In this document: in pieces, positions 27,894 through 37,266 of the stretch | Layout: each line of letters starts with the position of its first letter | How positions within the stretch are numbered: position 1 is the stretch's first letter | Assembly: GCA_963838385.1 (NCBI GenBank) | Contig: CAWIRE010000014.1 | Location: 62,001-126,000, forward strand | Length of the DNA stretch: 64,000 nt | Direction of reading: 5' to 3' | From: DAHUYF01 sp963838385 | Lineage (GTDB): Bacteria > Pseudomonadota > Alphaproteobacteria > ATCC43930 > CGMCC-115725 | Position numbers and translations under genes: made by a program | Notes under the pieces: generated by a model | Seen by the model: the letters and a program-made list of their open reading frames with translations, nothing else | Databases searched by the model: none | What the model was told of the DNA's origin: nothing

Positions 27894-29792
27894 TCAGGTC
27901 TCGCGCTCGGTGCGCGACCCCCGGAGCTTCTCGCGCCAGAAGCGGATCGGGCGGACGACGCGGCGGCGATAGAGGATGGGAAAGGGATTGCGCGTCGGCG
28001 GCGCGGCATAGGCCCGCGCGTTGCTGATGACGGCGGCGCCCATGGTGTCGAGCGCGATATAGCCCGCCACGTCCTCGGCGCGCGGGATGCGGCGCACGCC
28101 GCGCACCACGATGGCGAGATTGCCGCCGCGCCGCGCCAGCCGCCCGATCACGTCGAACATGGTATCGGCGGGGCGCGCCAGCACGAAATCGGTGCGCGCG
28201 ACATCGCCCAGCGTCATGCCCGGCTCGCGCGACTGCCACAGCTTGAAGCCGGGATCGAGGCGGAGATAGCCCTTGATGCGCACCGCATCGGCCACCATGA
28301 GATAAAGCGGCTTGCCGATCTCCTCCAGCGACGCGATCACCTCGTCGAGCGGCTCGGCCGCCTGGCGCAGCTCGAACTCGGTCACCATCGCCTTTTCGGC
28401 ATGGCGGATGCGATAGGTGTTCGCCTGCAGCGCGTCGGGGACCTCGTGCCCCTTCTTGACCAGCTTCAGCGTGTAGACGCTTTCCGGCAGCAGCCCCCGG
28501 CGCACGCTGAGCGCCAGGGTCACGCCCAGGATCATCGGCACGATGACGTTGTAGTCGCGCGTCAGCTCGAAGACCATGACGATGGCGGTGATCGCCGCGC
28601 CGGTGGTGCCGCCGAGCATGCCGGCCATGCCGACGATGCAGAAATCGGTGACGTCGAGGCCAAGGCTCGGCGCGATCATGGTCGTCGCCGTCCCGACCAC
28701 GCCGCCGAGGGCGGCGCCGATGACCAGCGAGGCCGAGAAGACACCGCCGCTGCCGCCGGAGCCCAGCGTCACCACCGTGGCGAACACCTTGGCGGCGAAC
28801 AGCAGCGCGAAGAAGCCCAGGGTGGCGACGTCGCCGCGCAGCATGTCCTGGAGCGCGGCATAGCTCGGCCCCGCCACGAAATAGTGGCCGGTGCCGACCA
28901 TCATGCCGTAGGAGAGCATGCCGACCATGAGCATGCCGACCATGTGCTGGAGATAGGGGTTGGGCGTGATCCGCGCGAATTGCCGCTCCGCCCAGCCGAG
29001 CACGGCGATCATCGACCAGGCGGCAAAGCCCAGCAGGACGCCGAAGAGCAGGAACGGCACCAAGCCGAGTACGCCGGCGATGCGCAGATGCGTCGCCATC
29101 ACCGTCTGGACCAGGAAGGTCGGCTGCATGCCGTAGTAGAAGCGGGTGACGAAGGTGCTGGCGCCGGTGGCGATGGTCACCGGCAGCAGCGTGCGCGCGC
29201 TGATCTCCGGCATCATCAGCTCGATGGCGAAGACGATCGAGCCGAGCGGCGCGTTGAAGGCGCCGGCGAGGCCCGCCGCGGCGCCCGCGGCGACCAGGGT
29301 CATGCGCTGCCACTGGGCGATGTCGAGCAGGCGCGAGATGCGCGAGGCCAGCGCCGCGCCGATCTGCACGATCGCGGCCTCGCGCCCGACCGAACCGCCG
29401 CTGCTGCTCTGCACCCCCGCGGCGAGCGACTTGGCGAAGGCCGAGATGGTCCGCACGCGGCCCTCGCGATAGTAGATGGCATCGATGATGTCGGAGACGC
29501 CCTGCCCGCGCCGGTCGGAGGGCAGCGCCCGTATCAGCATGATCACCGCGATGCCGCCGATGGCCGGCGACAGGATCACCAGCGGCCCGAGCCAGCTGGC
29601 GGGCGTGTGCAGGTTCGGGTCGTAATAGAAGGAGAGCGTGCCGAGGAAGAAGAGGTTGTGGACGCCCGCCACCAGGGCGCGGAACAGCACCGAGGCGCCG
29701 CCGGCGAGCACGCCCACCAGCAGCGCCACCAAGGACAGGCCGATCAGCGCGATCGGCCGCCCCTCATGTCCGTGCTCGCCCTCGCGCATCAT
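27894..29792 (-). CDS. ClC-family chloride channel/antiporter with CBS domains
   Basis: About 632 residues: a ten-helix-plus ClC core and a C-terminal cytoplasmic part of two CBS-like repeats (about 480-620). The signature GSVGREAAIVQIGAA holds the external gating Glu of the GREGP-type motif, and GSGGSGGVFSASLVIGAALGG is the GxFxP-like selectivity region. The core Ser/Gly filter motif (SSGGS) is altered from the standard GSGIP, so ion preference is uncertain. Several Mets could be the start; I used the MMREGEHG one. Confidence 0.85.
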   Translation of the reverse strand: MMREGEHGHEGRPIALIGLSLVALLVGVLAGGASVLFRALVAGVHNLFFLGTLSFYYDPNLHTPASWLGPLVILSPAIGGIAVIMLIRALPSDRRGQGVSDIIDAIYYREGRVRTISAFAKSLAAGVQSSSGGSVGREAAIVQIGAALASRISRLLDIAQWQRMTLVAAGAAAGLAGAFNAPLGSIVFAIELMMPEISARTLLPVTIATGASTFVTRFYYGMQPTFLVQTVMATHLRIAGVLGLVPFLLFGVLLGFAAWSMIAVLGWAERQFARITPNPYLQHMVGMLMVGMLSYGMMVGTGHYFVAGPSYAALQDMLRGDVATLGFFALLFAAKVFATVVTLGSGGSGGVFSASLVIGAALGGVVGTATTMIAPSLGLDVTDFCIVGMAGMLGGTTGAAITAIVMVFELTRDYNVIVPMILGVTLALSVRRGLLPESVYTLKLVKKGHEVPDALQANTYRIRHAEKAMVTEFELRQAAEPLDEVIASLEEIGKPLYLMVADAVRIKGYLRLDPGFKLWQSREPGMTLGDVARTDFVLARPADTMFDVIGRLARRGGNLAIVVRGVRRIPRAEDVAGYIALDTMGAAVISNARAYAAPPTRNPFPILYRRRVVRPIRFWREKLRGSRTERET

Positions 29793-30607
29793 GCCGTGTC
29801 GATCCCTGTTTCCCGCCGCCGGCGCGACAGGCAAGGCCGTCCGGGGTGAAGCCGCCGATCCGCTCGGCGCGGTATATGGGGGCGGCGCCGACCGGTCCAG
29901 GCCTCATCCTACACTCGCCCGGATTAAACGTTTGCAATGTGGCAACATTGCGCTGCGCCGGCCATCCGATCGCGACTCGGCGGGGGCGACGACGCGCTTG
30001 ACCATCGGCGGGCCACGATCACCGCCGCGCGCGCCGCCTACGGCGAAAAATCCGCGACGCGCATGACGGCGCCGTCGACGCCCGCCGTGCAATGACAGAA
30101 AGCGCTGGGGCGCAGCGACTTCTTCGCACCGTGCCGGCGGCGCGCGAGGCGCTTCGAGCGCGGCGCGCGGCATCCGATCGTCGGCGCGCGCACCTGCCGG
30201 CGGGTGGCAACGCGGCGAAACGCCGCTTTCGCGTGGCGTTTCCGTTTGAGGATCGATAGAATTCCGTTGCTGCGGTGCGCGCTCTGCGCGGCCGGCAGCT
30301 GTGCAACCAAACCGACGAAACCGGGGGCCGCTCAGCGATGAGCGGCCCTTGTTGCATCATGCCGATGCGCCATCGCGCGACGGCGCATCCGCAGCCGAGG
30401 GCGATGACGTAGTCGATGTCATCGATGTCCCGCCGGCATGTGCGCCTGCGCCGCGCGGCAGGCATTGCGCCCGGCGTCCGGATCGCCGTCGCGCCCGCCG
30501 ATGCCGCGAGGACCGCCCTGGGCCACGAAACAACAAATGATCTTTGTAATTTCGAAAAAATCTAATGTTAGCAACTCGGCAAGGAGTTCCATTACAATCT
30601 GCTGCGT
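29793..30607. other. Long intergenic region without a convincing gene
   Basis: About 800 bp. I see no ORF with a family match. A minus-strand frame (30038-30310) is Arg-rich with coding-like third positions but has no credible start. A 10-bp hairpin at 30325-30348 resembles a plus-strand terminator. The last 70 bases before rlpA are A+T-rich, as expected for its promoter. Confidence 0.5.
30325..30353 (+). terminator. Hairpin, probable terminator
   Basis: Perfect 10-bp stem GGGCCGCTCA/TGAGCGGCCC with loop GCGA, followed by CTTGTT. The T-tract is weak. No gene directly upstream on the plus strand explains it, so it may end an unrecognised transcript. Confidence 0.5.
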
Positions 30608-31153
30608 ATGAGTTTGGCGAGTAAGCACAGGCGGGGGATGCCTCGGCTTCGATCGTTCTGGGCGGTGCTGCTGTTGGCGGCGGCCGGGGCGCTGGGCGCG
30701 TGTACCGGGCCACAGCCGGCGCCGGCCCCGACCCTCGCGTTGCAGCCGCCGCCCTTGCCCACGGTGCCGCCGACGGTCTATCCGAGCGAGGTACCGAGCT
30801 TCAGCCAGATCGGTCTGGCGTCCTGGTACGGCCGCGATTTCCATCACAAGACGACGGCCAGCGGCGAGCGCTACGACATGCACGACCTGACCGCGGCCCA
30901 CCGCTCGCTGCCGCTCGACACGCTGGTGCGCGTGACCAACCTCAGCAACAAGCGCTCGGTGGTGGTGCGCATCAATGACCGCGGTCCCTTCGCGCACGGC
31001 CGCATCATCGATCTCTCGCGTGGCGCGGCGGAACGGCTCGGCATGGCCAAGGCCGGCGTCGCCCCGGTGCGCGTCGAGGTGTTCGACGCCGACCAGCCGA
31101 ACGCCGTCGCGCACTATCAGGCGAATACCGTCGCCCAGTACGTCGCCCCTTGA
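30608..31153 (+). CDS. rlpA: Septal-ring lytic transglycosylase RlpA-like lipoprotein
   Basis: A 181-residue outer-membrane lipoprotein with lipobox LGAC (Cys about 32), a Pro-rich linker, then a double-psi beta-barrel: ASWYGRDFHHKTTASGERYDM and NDRGPFAHGRIIDLSRGAAERLG with the catalytic Glu/Asp positions. It lacks the C-terminal SPOR domain of E. coli RlpA, so septal targeting must differ. RlpA cuts naked glycan strands in the septum. Confidence 0.87.
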   Translation: MSLASKHRRGMPRLRSFWAVLLLAAAGALGACTGPQPAPAPTLALQPPPLPTVPPTVYPSEVPSFSQIGLASWYGRDFHHKTTASGERYDMHDLTAAHRSLPLDTLVRVTNLSNKRSVVVRINDRGPFAHGRIIDLSRGAAERLGMAKAGVAPVRVEVFDADQPNAVAHYQANTVAQYVAP

Positions 31154-31169
31154 GGCCGCTCGCCTCCGA

Positions 31170-31937
31170 TCAGTTGGCGGTGTAGCCGCCGTCGAAGACG
31201 AATTCGGCACCGGTGACGAAGCGCGCCTCGTCGGAGACGAGATAGACCGCCATCGCCGCCAGCTCCTCCGGCGTGCCTAGCCGGCCCAGCGGGATCATCG
31301 CCTTCATCGCCTCCAGCATGCGCTCGGGCCGGCGCGATTCCGCCAGCATCTGGTCGACCATCGGGGTGTCGGTGTAGACGGGATGGATGGAGTTGCAGCG
31401 CACCCCGTTCTTGCGGTGGGCGCAATGCATCGCCACCGATTTGGTCAGCAGCCGCACGCCTCCCTTGCTCGCGCAATAGGCGGCGCTGTCGCGCGTGCCG
31501 ATGAGCCCCGCCACCGAAGAGATGTTGATGATGGCGCCGCCCCCCGCCTTGGCGATCAGCGCGATGGCGTGCTTGCAGCCGAGGAAGGGGCCGTCGAGAT
31601 TGACGGCATGGATGCGCCGCCACTCCTCGAGGGTGGTGTTCTCGACATCGCCGCGGGTGCCGATGCCGGCATTGTTGACGAGCGTGTCGAGGCGGCCGAA
31701 GGCGGCTGCCGCGGCGCCGAGATTGGCGATCCACTGCTCCTCGCTGGTGACGTCGTGAGCGAGGAAGATGGCCGCCGGCCCGATGCGCCGCGCCGCCTCC
31801 TCGCCGCGCGCCCGGTCGATATCGGCGATCGCGACCCTGGCGCCTTCGGCCGCGAAGGCCTCCGCCATGGCGCGCCCGAGCCCCGACGCGCCGCCGGTGA
31901 TGAACGCCGCCTTGCCCTGGAGCCGCTGTGCCATCAC
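31170..31937 (-). CDS. Short-chain dehydrogenase/reductase
   Basis: A 255-residue classical SDR: TGGASGLGRA, then Asp in ADIDRA (NAD preference), NNAG, Ser in NISSVAG and YCASK. Cyclopentanol/3-hydroxyacyl dehydrogenase-like. Its stop is 17 bases from convergent rlpA; the acyl-CoA ligase gene lies 19 bases upstream on the same strand, so they are likely co-expressed. Confidence 0.82.
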   Translation of the reverse strand: MMAQRLQGKAAFITGGASGLGRAMAEAFAAEGARVAIADIDRARGEEAARRIGPAAIFLAHDVTSEEQWIANLGAAAAAFGRLDTLVNNAGIGTRGDVENTTLEEWRRIHAVNLDGPFLGCKHAIALIAKAGGGAIINISSVAGLIGTRDSAAYCASKGGVRLLTKSVAMHCAHRKNGVRCNSIHPVYTDTPMVDQMLAESRRPERMLEAMKAMIPLGRLGTPEELAAMAVYLVSDEARFVTGAEFVFDGGYTAN

Positions 31938-31956
31938 GCCCTCCCTTCCCGCGCTG

Positions 31957-33591
31957 CTATTCCGTCGGCAGCCGATGGTCCTTGAACTGCTCGCGCAGCC
32001 GGGTCTTCAGCACCTTGCCGGTCGCCCCGTGCGGCAGCTCCGGCACGATGACGATGTCGTCGGGCAACTGCCAGCGCGCGATCTTGCCGCCGAGGAAGGC
32101 GGTGATCAACTCCTTGCTCGGCTGGCAGCCCGGCTTCGGCACGACGACGAGCAGCGGCCGCTCGTCCCATTTGGGATGCGGCAGGCCGATCACCGCCGCC
32201 TCGGCAATCTCGGGATGGCCCATGGCCGCGTTCTCCACGTCGATCGAGCTGATCCATTCGCCGCCGGATTTGATCACGTCCTTGCTGCGATCGACGATGA
32301 TCATGTAGCCGTCGCCGTCGATCGCCGCCACGTCGCCGGTGCGGAACCAGCCCTCCGCGTCGAACGCCGCCGCCGAAGCCTGATCATCGTTGAAATAGCC
32401 GCTGACGATCCACGGGCCGCGCACCAGCAGCTCGCCGCTCGATTTGCCGTCATGGGGCAGCGGTTTGCCGTCGGGGCCGACCACCTTCATGTCGACGCCG
32501 AACAGCGGCAGGCCCTGCTTGCTCTTGATCGCCAGCTGCTCGTCCACCGAGCGTTCGAGATGCTTGAGCTTGGGCAGCGCCAGCGTGCCGACCGGGCTCA
32601 TCTCGGTCATGCCCCAGCCATGGATGCACTGGACGCCGTATTTCTCCTCGAAGGCCTCGATCATGGCCCTGGGCGCGGCCGAGCCGCCGACGGTGACGCG
32701 CTTCATGCCGTCGAGGCGCTTGCCTGTCTGCTCGAGATACTGCAGCAGGCCGAGCCAGACCGTGGGCACCCCCATCGACACGGTGACCTTCTCGGCCATG
32801 AACAGCTCGTGCAGGCTGGCGCCATCGAGCTTCGGCCCGGGAAACACCAGCTTCGCCCCCGACATCGCCGCGGCATAGGGGATGCCCCAGGCGTTGACGT
32901 GGAACATCGGCACCACCGGCAGGATGGAATCGCGCATCGAAACGCCGACGGCATTGGCCGAGCAGACGGCGAAGCTGTGCAGCAGCGTCGAGCGGTGGGT
33001 GTAGAGCGCACCCTTGGGATTGCCGGTCGTGCCTGAGGTGTAGCAGAGCGAGGAGGCGGTGTTCTCGTCGAACTCCGGCCAGACCAGATCCGGGGCCTCG
33101 GCGGCGACGATCTCCTCGTAGCAGAGCGCGCCGGGCAGGCTGGTTTCAGGCATGTGCGCGCGATCGGTCATGATCACATAGTGCCGCACGCCCGGCCATT
33201 CGGCGGCCAGCTTCTCGGCCAGCGGCACGAAGGTGAGATCGAGGAAGAGGATCCTGTCCTCGGCGTGGTTGACGATGTAGCGCAGCTGATCGGCGAAGAG
33301 CCGCGGATTGATGGTGTGGCAGATCGCGCCGATGCCGGAGACCGCGAAGTAGAGCTCGAAATGCCGGTGCGTGTTCCACGCCAGCGTCGCGACGCGATCG
33401 CCGAGCCCGATGCCCCGGCGCTTCATCGCCTTGGCGAGCTGCCGGGCGCGGCGCTCGGCCTCGGCATAGGTGTAGCGATGGATCGGCCCCTCGACGGTGC
33501 GCGTGACGATCTCGGTGTCGCCGTGATACTCGGCGGCGTATTGAATGAGCGCTCCGATGAGCAGCGGGCGGTCCATCATCAAACCGCGCAT
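31957..33591 (-). CDS. Acyl-CoA ligase (AMP-binding, medium/long-chain fatty acid type)
   Basis: A 544-residue adenylate-forming enzyme. Motifs: CYTSGTTGNPKGALYTH (P-loop), GWGMTEMSPVGTL, GWFRTGDVAAID and the C-terminal Lys region near GATGKVLKT. It activates a carboxylic acid with ATP and CoA. Text such as THRSTLLHSFAV is typical of the medium-chain FadD-like group. It is the entry enzyme of the catabolic block from 31 to 37 kb. Confidence 0.85.
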   Translation of the reverse strand: MRGLMMDRPLLIGALIQYAAEYHGDTEIVTRTVEGPIHRYTYAEAERRARQLAKAMKRRGIGLGDRVATLAWNTHRHFELYFAVSGIGAICHTINPRLFADQLRYIVNHAEDRILFLDLTFVPLAEKLAAEWPGVRHYVIMTDRAHMPETSLPGALCYEEIVAAEAPDLVWPEFDENTASSLCYTSGTTGNPKGALYTHRSTLLHSFAVCSANAVGVSMRDSILPVVPMFHVNAWGIPYAAAMSGAKLVFPGPKLDGASLHELFMAEKVTVSMGVPTVWLGLLQYLEQTGKRLDGMKRVTVGGSAAPRAMIEAFEEKYGVQCIHGWGMTEMSPVGTLALPKLKHLERSVDEQLAIKSKQGLPLFGVDMKVVGPDGKPLPHDGKSSGELLVRGPWIVSGYFNDDQASAAAFDAEGWFRTGDVAAIDGDGYMIIVDRSKDVIKSGGEWISSIDVENAAMGHPEIAEAAVIGLPHPKWDERPLLVVVPKPGCQPSKELITAFLGGKIARWQLPDDIVIVPELPHGATGKVLKTRLREQFKDHRLPTE

Positions 33592-33653
33592 TGCTTCCCC
33601 CGTTGTTCGACCTGACGGCCCAAGCCTATAGCGGACCGCGCGCGGCGGGCCAA

Positions 33654-34421
33654 TCAGAAAGAGGCGCTGAAGCCGCCATCCACCGTGAGCACGTGGCCGT
33701 TGACATAGGCGGCCTCGTCGGAGGCGAGGAACACCGCGGCGCCGCCGATCTCGTGCGGCTGGCCCCAGCGCCTGAGCGGCACGCGCAGCTCGACGAAGGA
33801 CAGGAACTTGGCATCGGCGACGCGCTCGGCATTGGTCTCGGTGGCGAAGAAGCCGGGCGCGATGGCGTTGGCGGTGATGCCCCGCGGCCCGTACTCGGCG
33901 GCGAGCGAGCGGGTGAGCGCGGCAAGCCCGCCTTTCGCGGCGGTATAGGCGGCATCGCCGGCGCGCGACAGCGGCCCGGCCACCGAGGTCACCATGATGA
34001 GGCGCCCGCGGCCCTGCGGCAGCATCAGCGCCGCCGCCGCCTTGGCGAGGCCGAAGGGCGCGGCGAGATTGACCTCGAGCATCTCGCGCATGTCGGCGAG
34101 CGACAGCTGATCGATCGGGCGGCGGTTGCGCAGCCCGACATTGCTGACCAGGATGTCGAGCCGTCCCTGCTCGGCGGCGATGGCGGCGAAGGCGCGGGCC
34201 ACCGCCGCCTCATCGGCGACATCGAAGGCCATGGGGGCGGCGGCAAACCCCTGCGCCCGCAAGGACGCGACCGGCTCCTCGAGCCTTGCCGCGTCGCGCC
34301 CGTTGAGCAGCACCTGCGCCCCCGCCCGCGCCAGGCTCGTCGCCATGGCGAGGCCCAGCCCGCGCCCCGCGCCCGTCACCAGCGCCAGCCTGCCCGCGAG
34401 CGAGAACGGCTGCTCCACCAT
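33654..34421 (-). CDS. Short-chain dehydrogenase/reductase
   Basis: A 255-residue SDR: TGAGRGLGLAMA cofactor site, Ser in VTSVAGPLS, YTAAK active site, and ending VNGHVLTVDGGFSASF, typical of gluconate/3-oxoacyl reductase-like members. Its start is 15 bases from the MetE-like gene's stop. Substrate unknown. Confidence 0.8.
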   Translation of the reverse strand: MVEQPFSLAGRLALVTGAGRGLGLAMATSLARAGAQVLLNGRDAARLEEPVASLRAQGFAAAPMAFDVADEAAVARAFAAIAAEQGRLDILVSNVGLRNRRPIDQLSLADMREMLEVNLAAPFGLAKAAAALMLPQGRGRLIMVTSVAGPLSRAGDAAYTAAKGGLAALTRSLAAEYGPRGITANAIAPGFFATETNAERVADAKFLSFVELRVPLRRWGQPHEIGGAAVFLASDEAAYVNGHVLTVDGGFSASF

Positions 34422-34436
34422 TTCCCAGACAGGCGC

Positions 34437-35603
34437 CTACCGGAAGAGCCGGTCGGAGGCGATGCGCGCGCCGTCTCTCAGCGCGGCGAGCTTGGCCCAG
34501 ACCACATCCTCGGCGACCCGGCCCATGCCGGCCGAGGTGTCGAAGCCGCAATCGGTACCGGCAATGACGCGCCGGGGATCGCCCAGCGCCTGGGCCGCCC
34601 GCTCGATGCGCTCGGCCACCACCTCGGGATGCTCGACGAAATTGGTCAGGCTGTCGATGACGCCGGCGATGATGAGCTGGTCCTCGGCGGGCGGCAGCGC
34701 CTCGAGGCAGCGCACCTCATGGGCATGCCGCGGATTGGCGAAGGGCAGCACGAAGGCGCCGACCTTGGCCTCGCGCAGCACTGGCCAGATCTCGGCGAGC
34801 GGCACGTCGCAATCATGCGGCGCCTCGTAATTGCCCCAGCAGACATGCATGCGCACCCGCTCGCGCGGCACGTCCGAGAGCGCCGCGTTGATCGCCGCCA
34901 CCACCCGCTCGACGAAGCCCAGGAAATCGCCGAGCGGCCGGTCCATGTAGGAGACGTGGCGCTCGAGCGCGAGGTCGGGGCAGTCGAGCTGCAGCAGGAA
35001 GCCGTTCTTCACGATCGCGTCGTACTCGACCTTGAGCGCCGCGGCCAGCGCCGCGAGATAGGCCTCCTCGCTATCGTAGTGCTCGTTGAGCACGGCCGAG
35101 GCGACGATGCCCGGCGAGGGTGCGGTGAGGAACGGCTCGACGAAGCCCCCCGCCATCGCATCGAGCGCCACGCGGAAGTCGCGGCACTCGGCCTCGACCA
35201 GCGCCGGGTCGAGATAGCGGATCTCGCCCACCGCCTTGGGCGGCGCGAAGTTGCTCACCGCCTCCCTGCCGGCGAGCTGGCTCTGCAGCGCCGCCTTGAA
35301 CATCGGATAGCGCTCGATGTCGCCGCGCGGCGCGCGCTGCCAGCTGCCGCCGAAGCCGCTGAGCCGGTGGCGCAGATAGAGGAAGAAGCCTTCGCGCTGC
35401 TGCTCGCCGTTGTTGCCGATGTCGATGCCGCACTCGACCTGCTTCGGCAACACCCAGTTGAGCGCGCGCCGCCCGGCTTCGGCGAGCGCCGCCTCGTCCA
35501 CCGCCTCGCCGGCGGCGCGCCGCGCGTAGAGCCGCGTCAGCGCCGCCGGTCGCGGCAGGCTGCCGGTATGGGTCGTCAGTATCCGCTCCGCGCTGCGCTG
35601 CAT
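34437..35603 (-). CDS. MetE-like (cobalamin-independent methionine synthase II family) protein
   Basis: A 388-residue single TIM-barrel protein like the C-terminal half of MetE. It opens ILTTHTGSLPRP and keeps zinc-ligand-like residues: His and Cys in MHVCWGNYEAPH and Cys in AGTDCGFDTSAG. Standalone members in catabolic clusters are thought to move methyl or alkyl groups to thiols. The neighbourhood (acyl-CoA ligase, reductases, hydrolase) favours catabolism over methionine synthesis. Start at MQRSAERI. Confidence 0.75.
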   Translation of the reverse strand: MQRSAERILTTHTGSLPRPAALTRLYARRAAGEAVDEAALAEAGRRALNWVLPKQVECGIDIGNNGEQQREGFFLYLRHRLSGFGGSWQRAPRGDIERYPMFKAALQSQLAGREAVSNFAPPKAVGEIRYLDPALVEAECRDFRVALDAMAGGFVEPFLTAPSPGIVASAVLNEHYDSEEAYLAALAAALKVEYDAIVKNGFLLQLDCPDLALERHVSYMDRPLGDFLGFVERVVAAINAALSDVPRERVRMHVCWGNYEAPHDCDVPLAEIWPVLREAKVGAFVLPFANPRHAHEVRCLEALPPAEDQLIIAGVIDSLTNFVEHPEVVAERIERAAQALGDPRRVIAGTDCGFDTSAGMGRVAEDVVWAKLAALRDGARIASDRLFR

Positions 35604-35701
35604 CGGCTGTCCTCCCCCGCACGGCCACTTTACCGCGGCGCGCGGCGTGGACAATCCCCCGGCCATCCGGCATGGTCGCGGCGCTTTCGAGGGAGTGGTC
35701 G

Positions 35702-36382
35702 ATGATGCGGATGCTGAAGCACAGTGCCGGCAGGCGGGAACCGGTGGATTTCAAAGTCGCCGATCTCGTGATCGCGGGCTGGACCGGCCGCGACACCGCC
35801 GCCTTGCAGCATCACATCGACGAGTTGAAGGCGCTGGGGGTCAAGCCGCCGAGCACGGTGCCGCTCTTCTATCGCTGCGATCGCGGCCTGCTCACCACCG
35901 ATGCCGGCATCGACGTCGTCGGCCCCGACACCTCCGGCGAGGTCGAGACGGTGATCTTTTCCGGCGGCGGGCTCTGGGTCGGGCTCGGCTCCGACCATAC
36001 CGACCGCGCCGCCGAGGCCTATTCGGTGGCGCTCTCCAAGCAGCTTTGCCGCAAGGTGGTGGCGCCGGAGCTGTGGCGTTTCGAGGAGGTGGCGCCGCAT
36101 TGGGACCGGCTGATCCTGCGATCGCATGTGGTGACAGGCGGCAAGCGTCGCCTCTATCAGGAAGGCCCCACCGCGGTGCTGCGCGATCCGCGCGAGCTGA
36201 TGGAGCGCTTCACCGGGCGCGGCGCCGCCCTGCCCGACGGCACCGTCATGTTCTGCGGGACCCAGACCGCGATCGGCGGCATCGCCGCTGCCGACCGCTT
36301 CGAGATGGAGCTCGAGGATCCCGTGCTCGGCCGCTCGCTGCGCGCCGCCTACGACATCCGCACGCTGCCGCTGGTCAGCTAG
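35702..36382 (+). CDS. DUF2848 protein (fumarylacetoacetase-like)
   Basis: A 226-residue protein. The start follows GAGGGAG at good spacing, which decides against the ATG at 35672. Sequences such as VPLFYRCDRGLLTTDAGIDV and LGSDHTDRAAE, with CRKVVAPELW, match the DUF2848 family, related to fumarylacetoacetate hydrolases. Divergent from the MetE-like gene and convergent with the hydrolase, whose stop overlaps by four bases. Probable C-C bond hydrolase or decarboxylase. Confidence 0.72.
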   Translation: MMRMLKHSAGRREPVDFKVADLVIAGWTGRDTAALQHHIDELKALGVKPPSTVPLFYRCDRGLLTTDAGIDVVGPDTSGEVETVIFSGGGLWVGLGSDHTDRAAEAYSVALSKQLCRKVVAPELWRFEEVAPHWDRLILRSHVVTGGKRRLYQEGPTAVLRDPRELMERFTGRGAALPDGTVMFCGTQTAIGGIAAADRFEMELEDPVLGRSLRAAYDIRTLPLVS

Positions 36383-37260
36383 AGGCCGCTGAAGAAGGCG
36401 GCGATCTCGCGACAAGCGAGGTCCGGCTTCTCGTAATGCACGAAATGGCCGGCCTCGGGCACGGTGCTCACCACGGCGTTGCTGAAGAACTCGCCGATGC
36501 GGTCGCTCCAGGCGCTCTTCAGGATGGGATCGCTCTCGCCCCAGAGCACGCGCGTCGGCACCGCGATCGGCGCGCGCTGCTGGCGCGGCACCTCGCCCCG
36601 CATCATCGCGAGGCGCGCCTGGTGCGCCGAGATGTACCAGTTGAAGCCGCCCTGGAGATTGCCGGGCTTCAGAAAATTGTCGACCCAGGCCTCGAGATCG
36701 ACATCGAAGGCGTGCGGATCATGCGCCCAGTGGCTGAGGAAATGGCGGAAATAGGTCCGGCAGGCCGCGCGCGAGCTGCCGACCAGCTCGGCGGCCCAGG
36801 GCTGCTGGTGGAAGGACTGGTACCAGATCTCGATCAGATGATCGGGCGCCGCCCAGCGGCTGCCGATGCCGGGATAGGGACAGTTGAAGAAGAAGAGCCC
36901 GGAGAGCCGCTCCGGATGCTGCCGCGCCAGGCTCTGCGCGACATAGGCGCCGACATCATGCGAGACGATGCCGACGCGGGAGAGGCCGAGCCCGTCGAGG
37001 AGCGCCAGCATGTCGGCCGCATGCACCTCCGCGCCGGCATCGGCGGCGGGGCCCGGCGAGGGCTTGTCGCTATCGCCGAAGCCCCTGAGATCCGGCACGA
37101 TCACGTCGAAGGCCTGCGCCAGCCGCGGGATGCATTTGTGCCAGACGTACCAGAATTCCGGCCAGCCATGGAGCAGCAGCAGCGGCGCGCCCTGCCCCTC
37201 GCGCACGTAATGGATGCGGATCCCGTTCGCGGTGAGGAAGCGCGAGGTGAAGGCGGTCAT
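36379..37260 (-). CDS. Alpha/beta hydrolase, epoxide-hydrolase type
   Basis: A 293-residue hydrolase. HGWPE (oxyanion hole), the nucleophile Asp in VSHDVGAYVA, and His in EAGHFVHYE make the Asp-Asp/Glu-His set of epoxide hydrolases and haloacetate dehalogenases; a cap domain follows residue about 140. The GDSDKP loop is also typical. It lies six bases after metZ on the same strand, though it probably serves the catabolic block rather than methionine synthesis. Confidence 0.8.
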   Translation of the reverse strand: MTAFTSRFLTANGIRIHYVREGQGAPLLLLHGWPEFWYVWHKCIPRLAQAFDVIVPDLRGFGDSDKPSPGPAADAGAEVHAADMLALLDGLGLSRVGIVSHDVGAYVAQSLARQHPERLSGLFFFNCPYPGIGSRWAAPDHLIEIWYQSFHQQPWAAELVGSSRAACRTYFRHFLSHWAHDPHAFDVDLEAWVDNFLKPGNLQGGFNWYISAHQARLAMMRGEVPRQQRAPIAVPTRVLWGESDPILKSAWSDRIGEFFSNAVVSTVPEAGHFVHYEKPDLACREIAAFFSGL

Positions 37261-37266
37261 GGCCGC

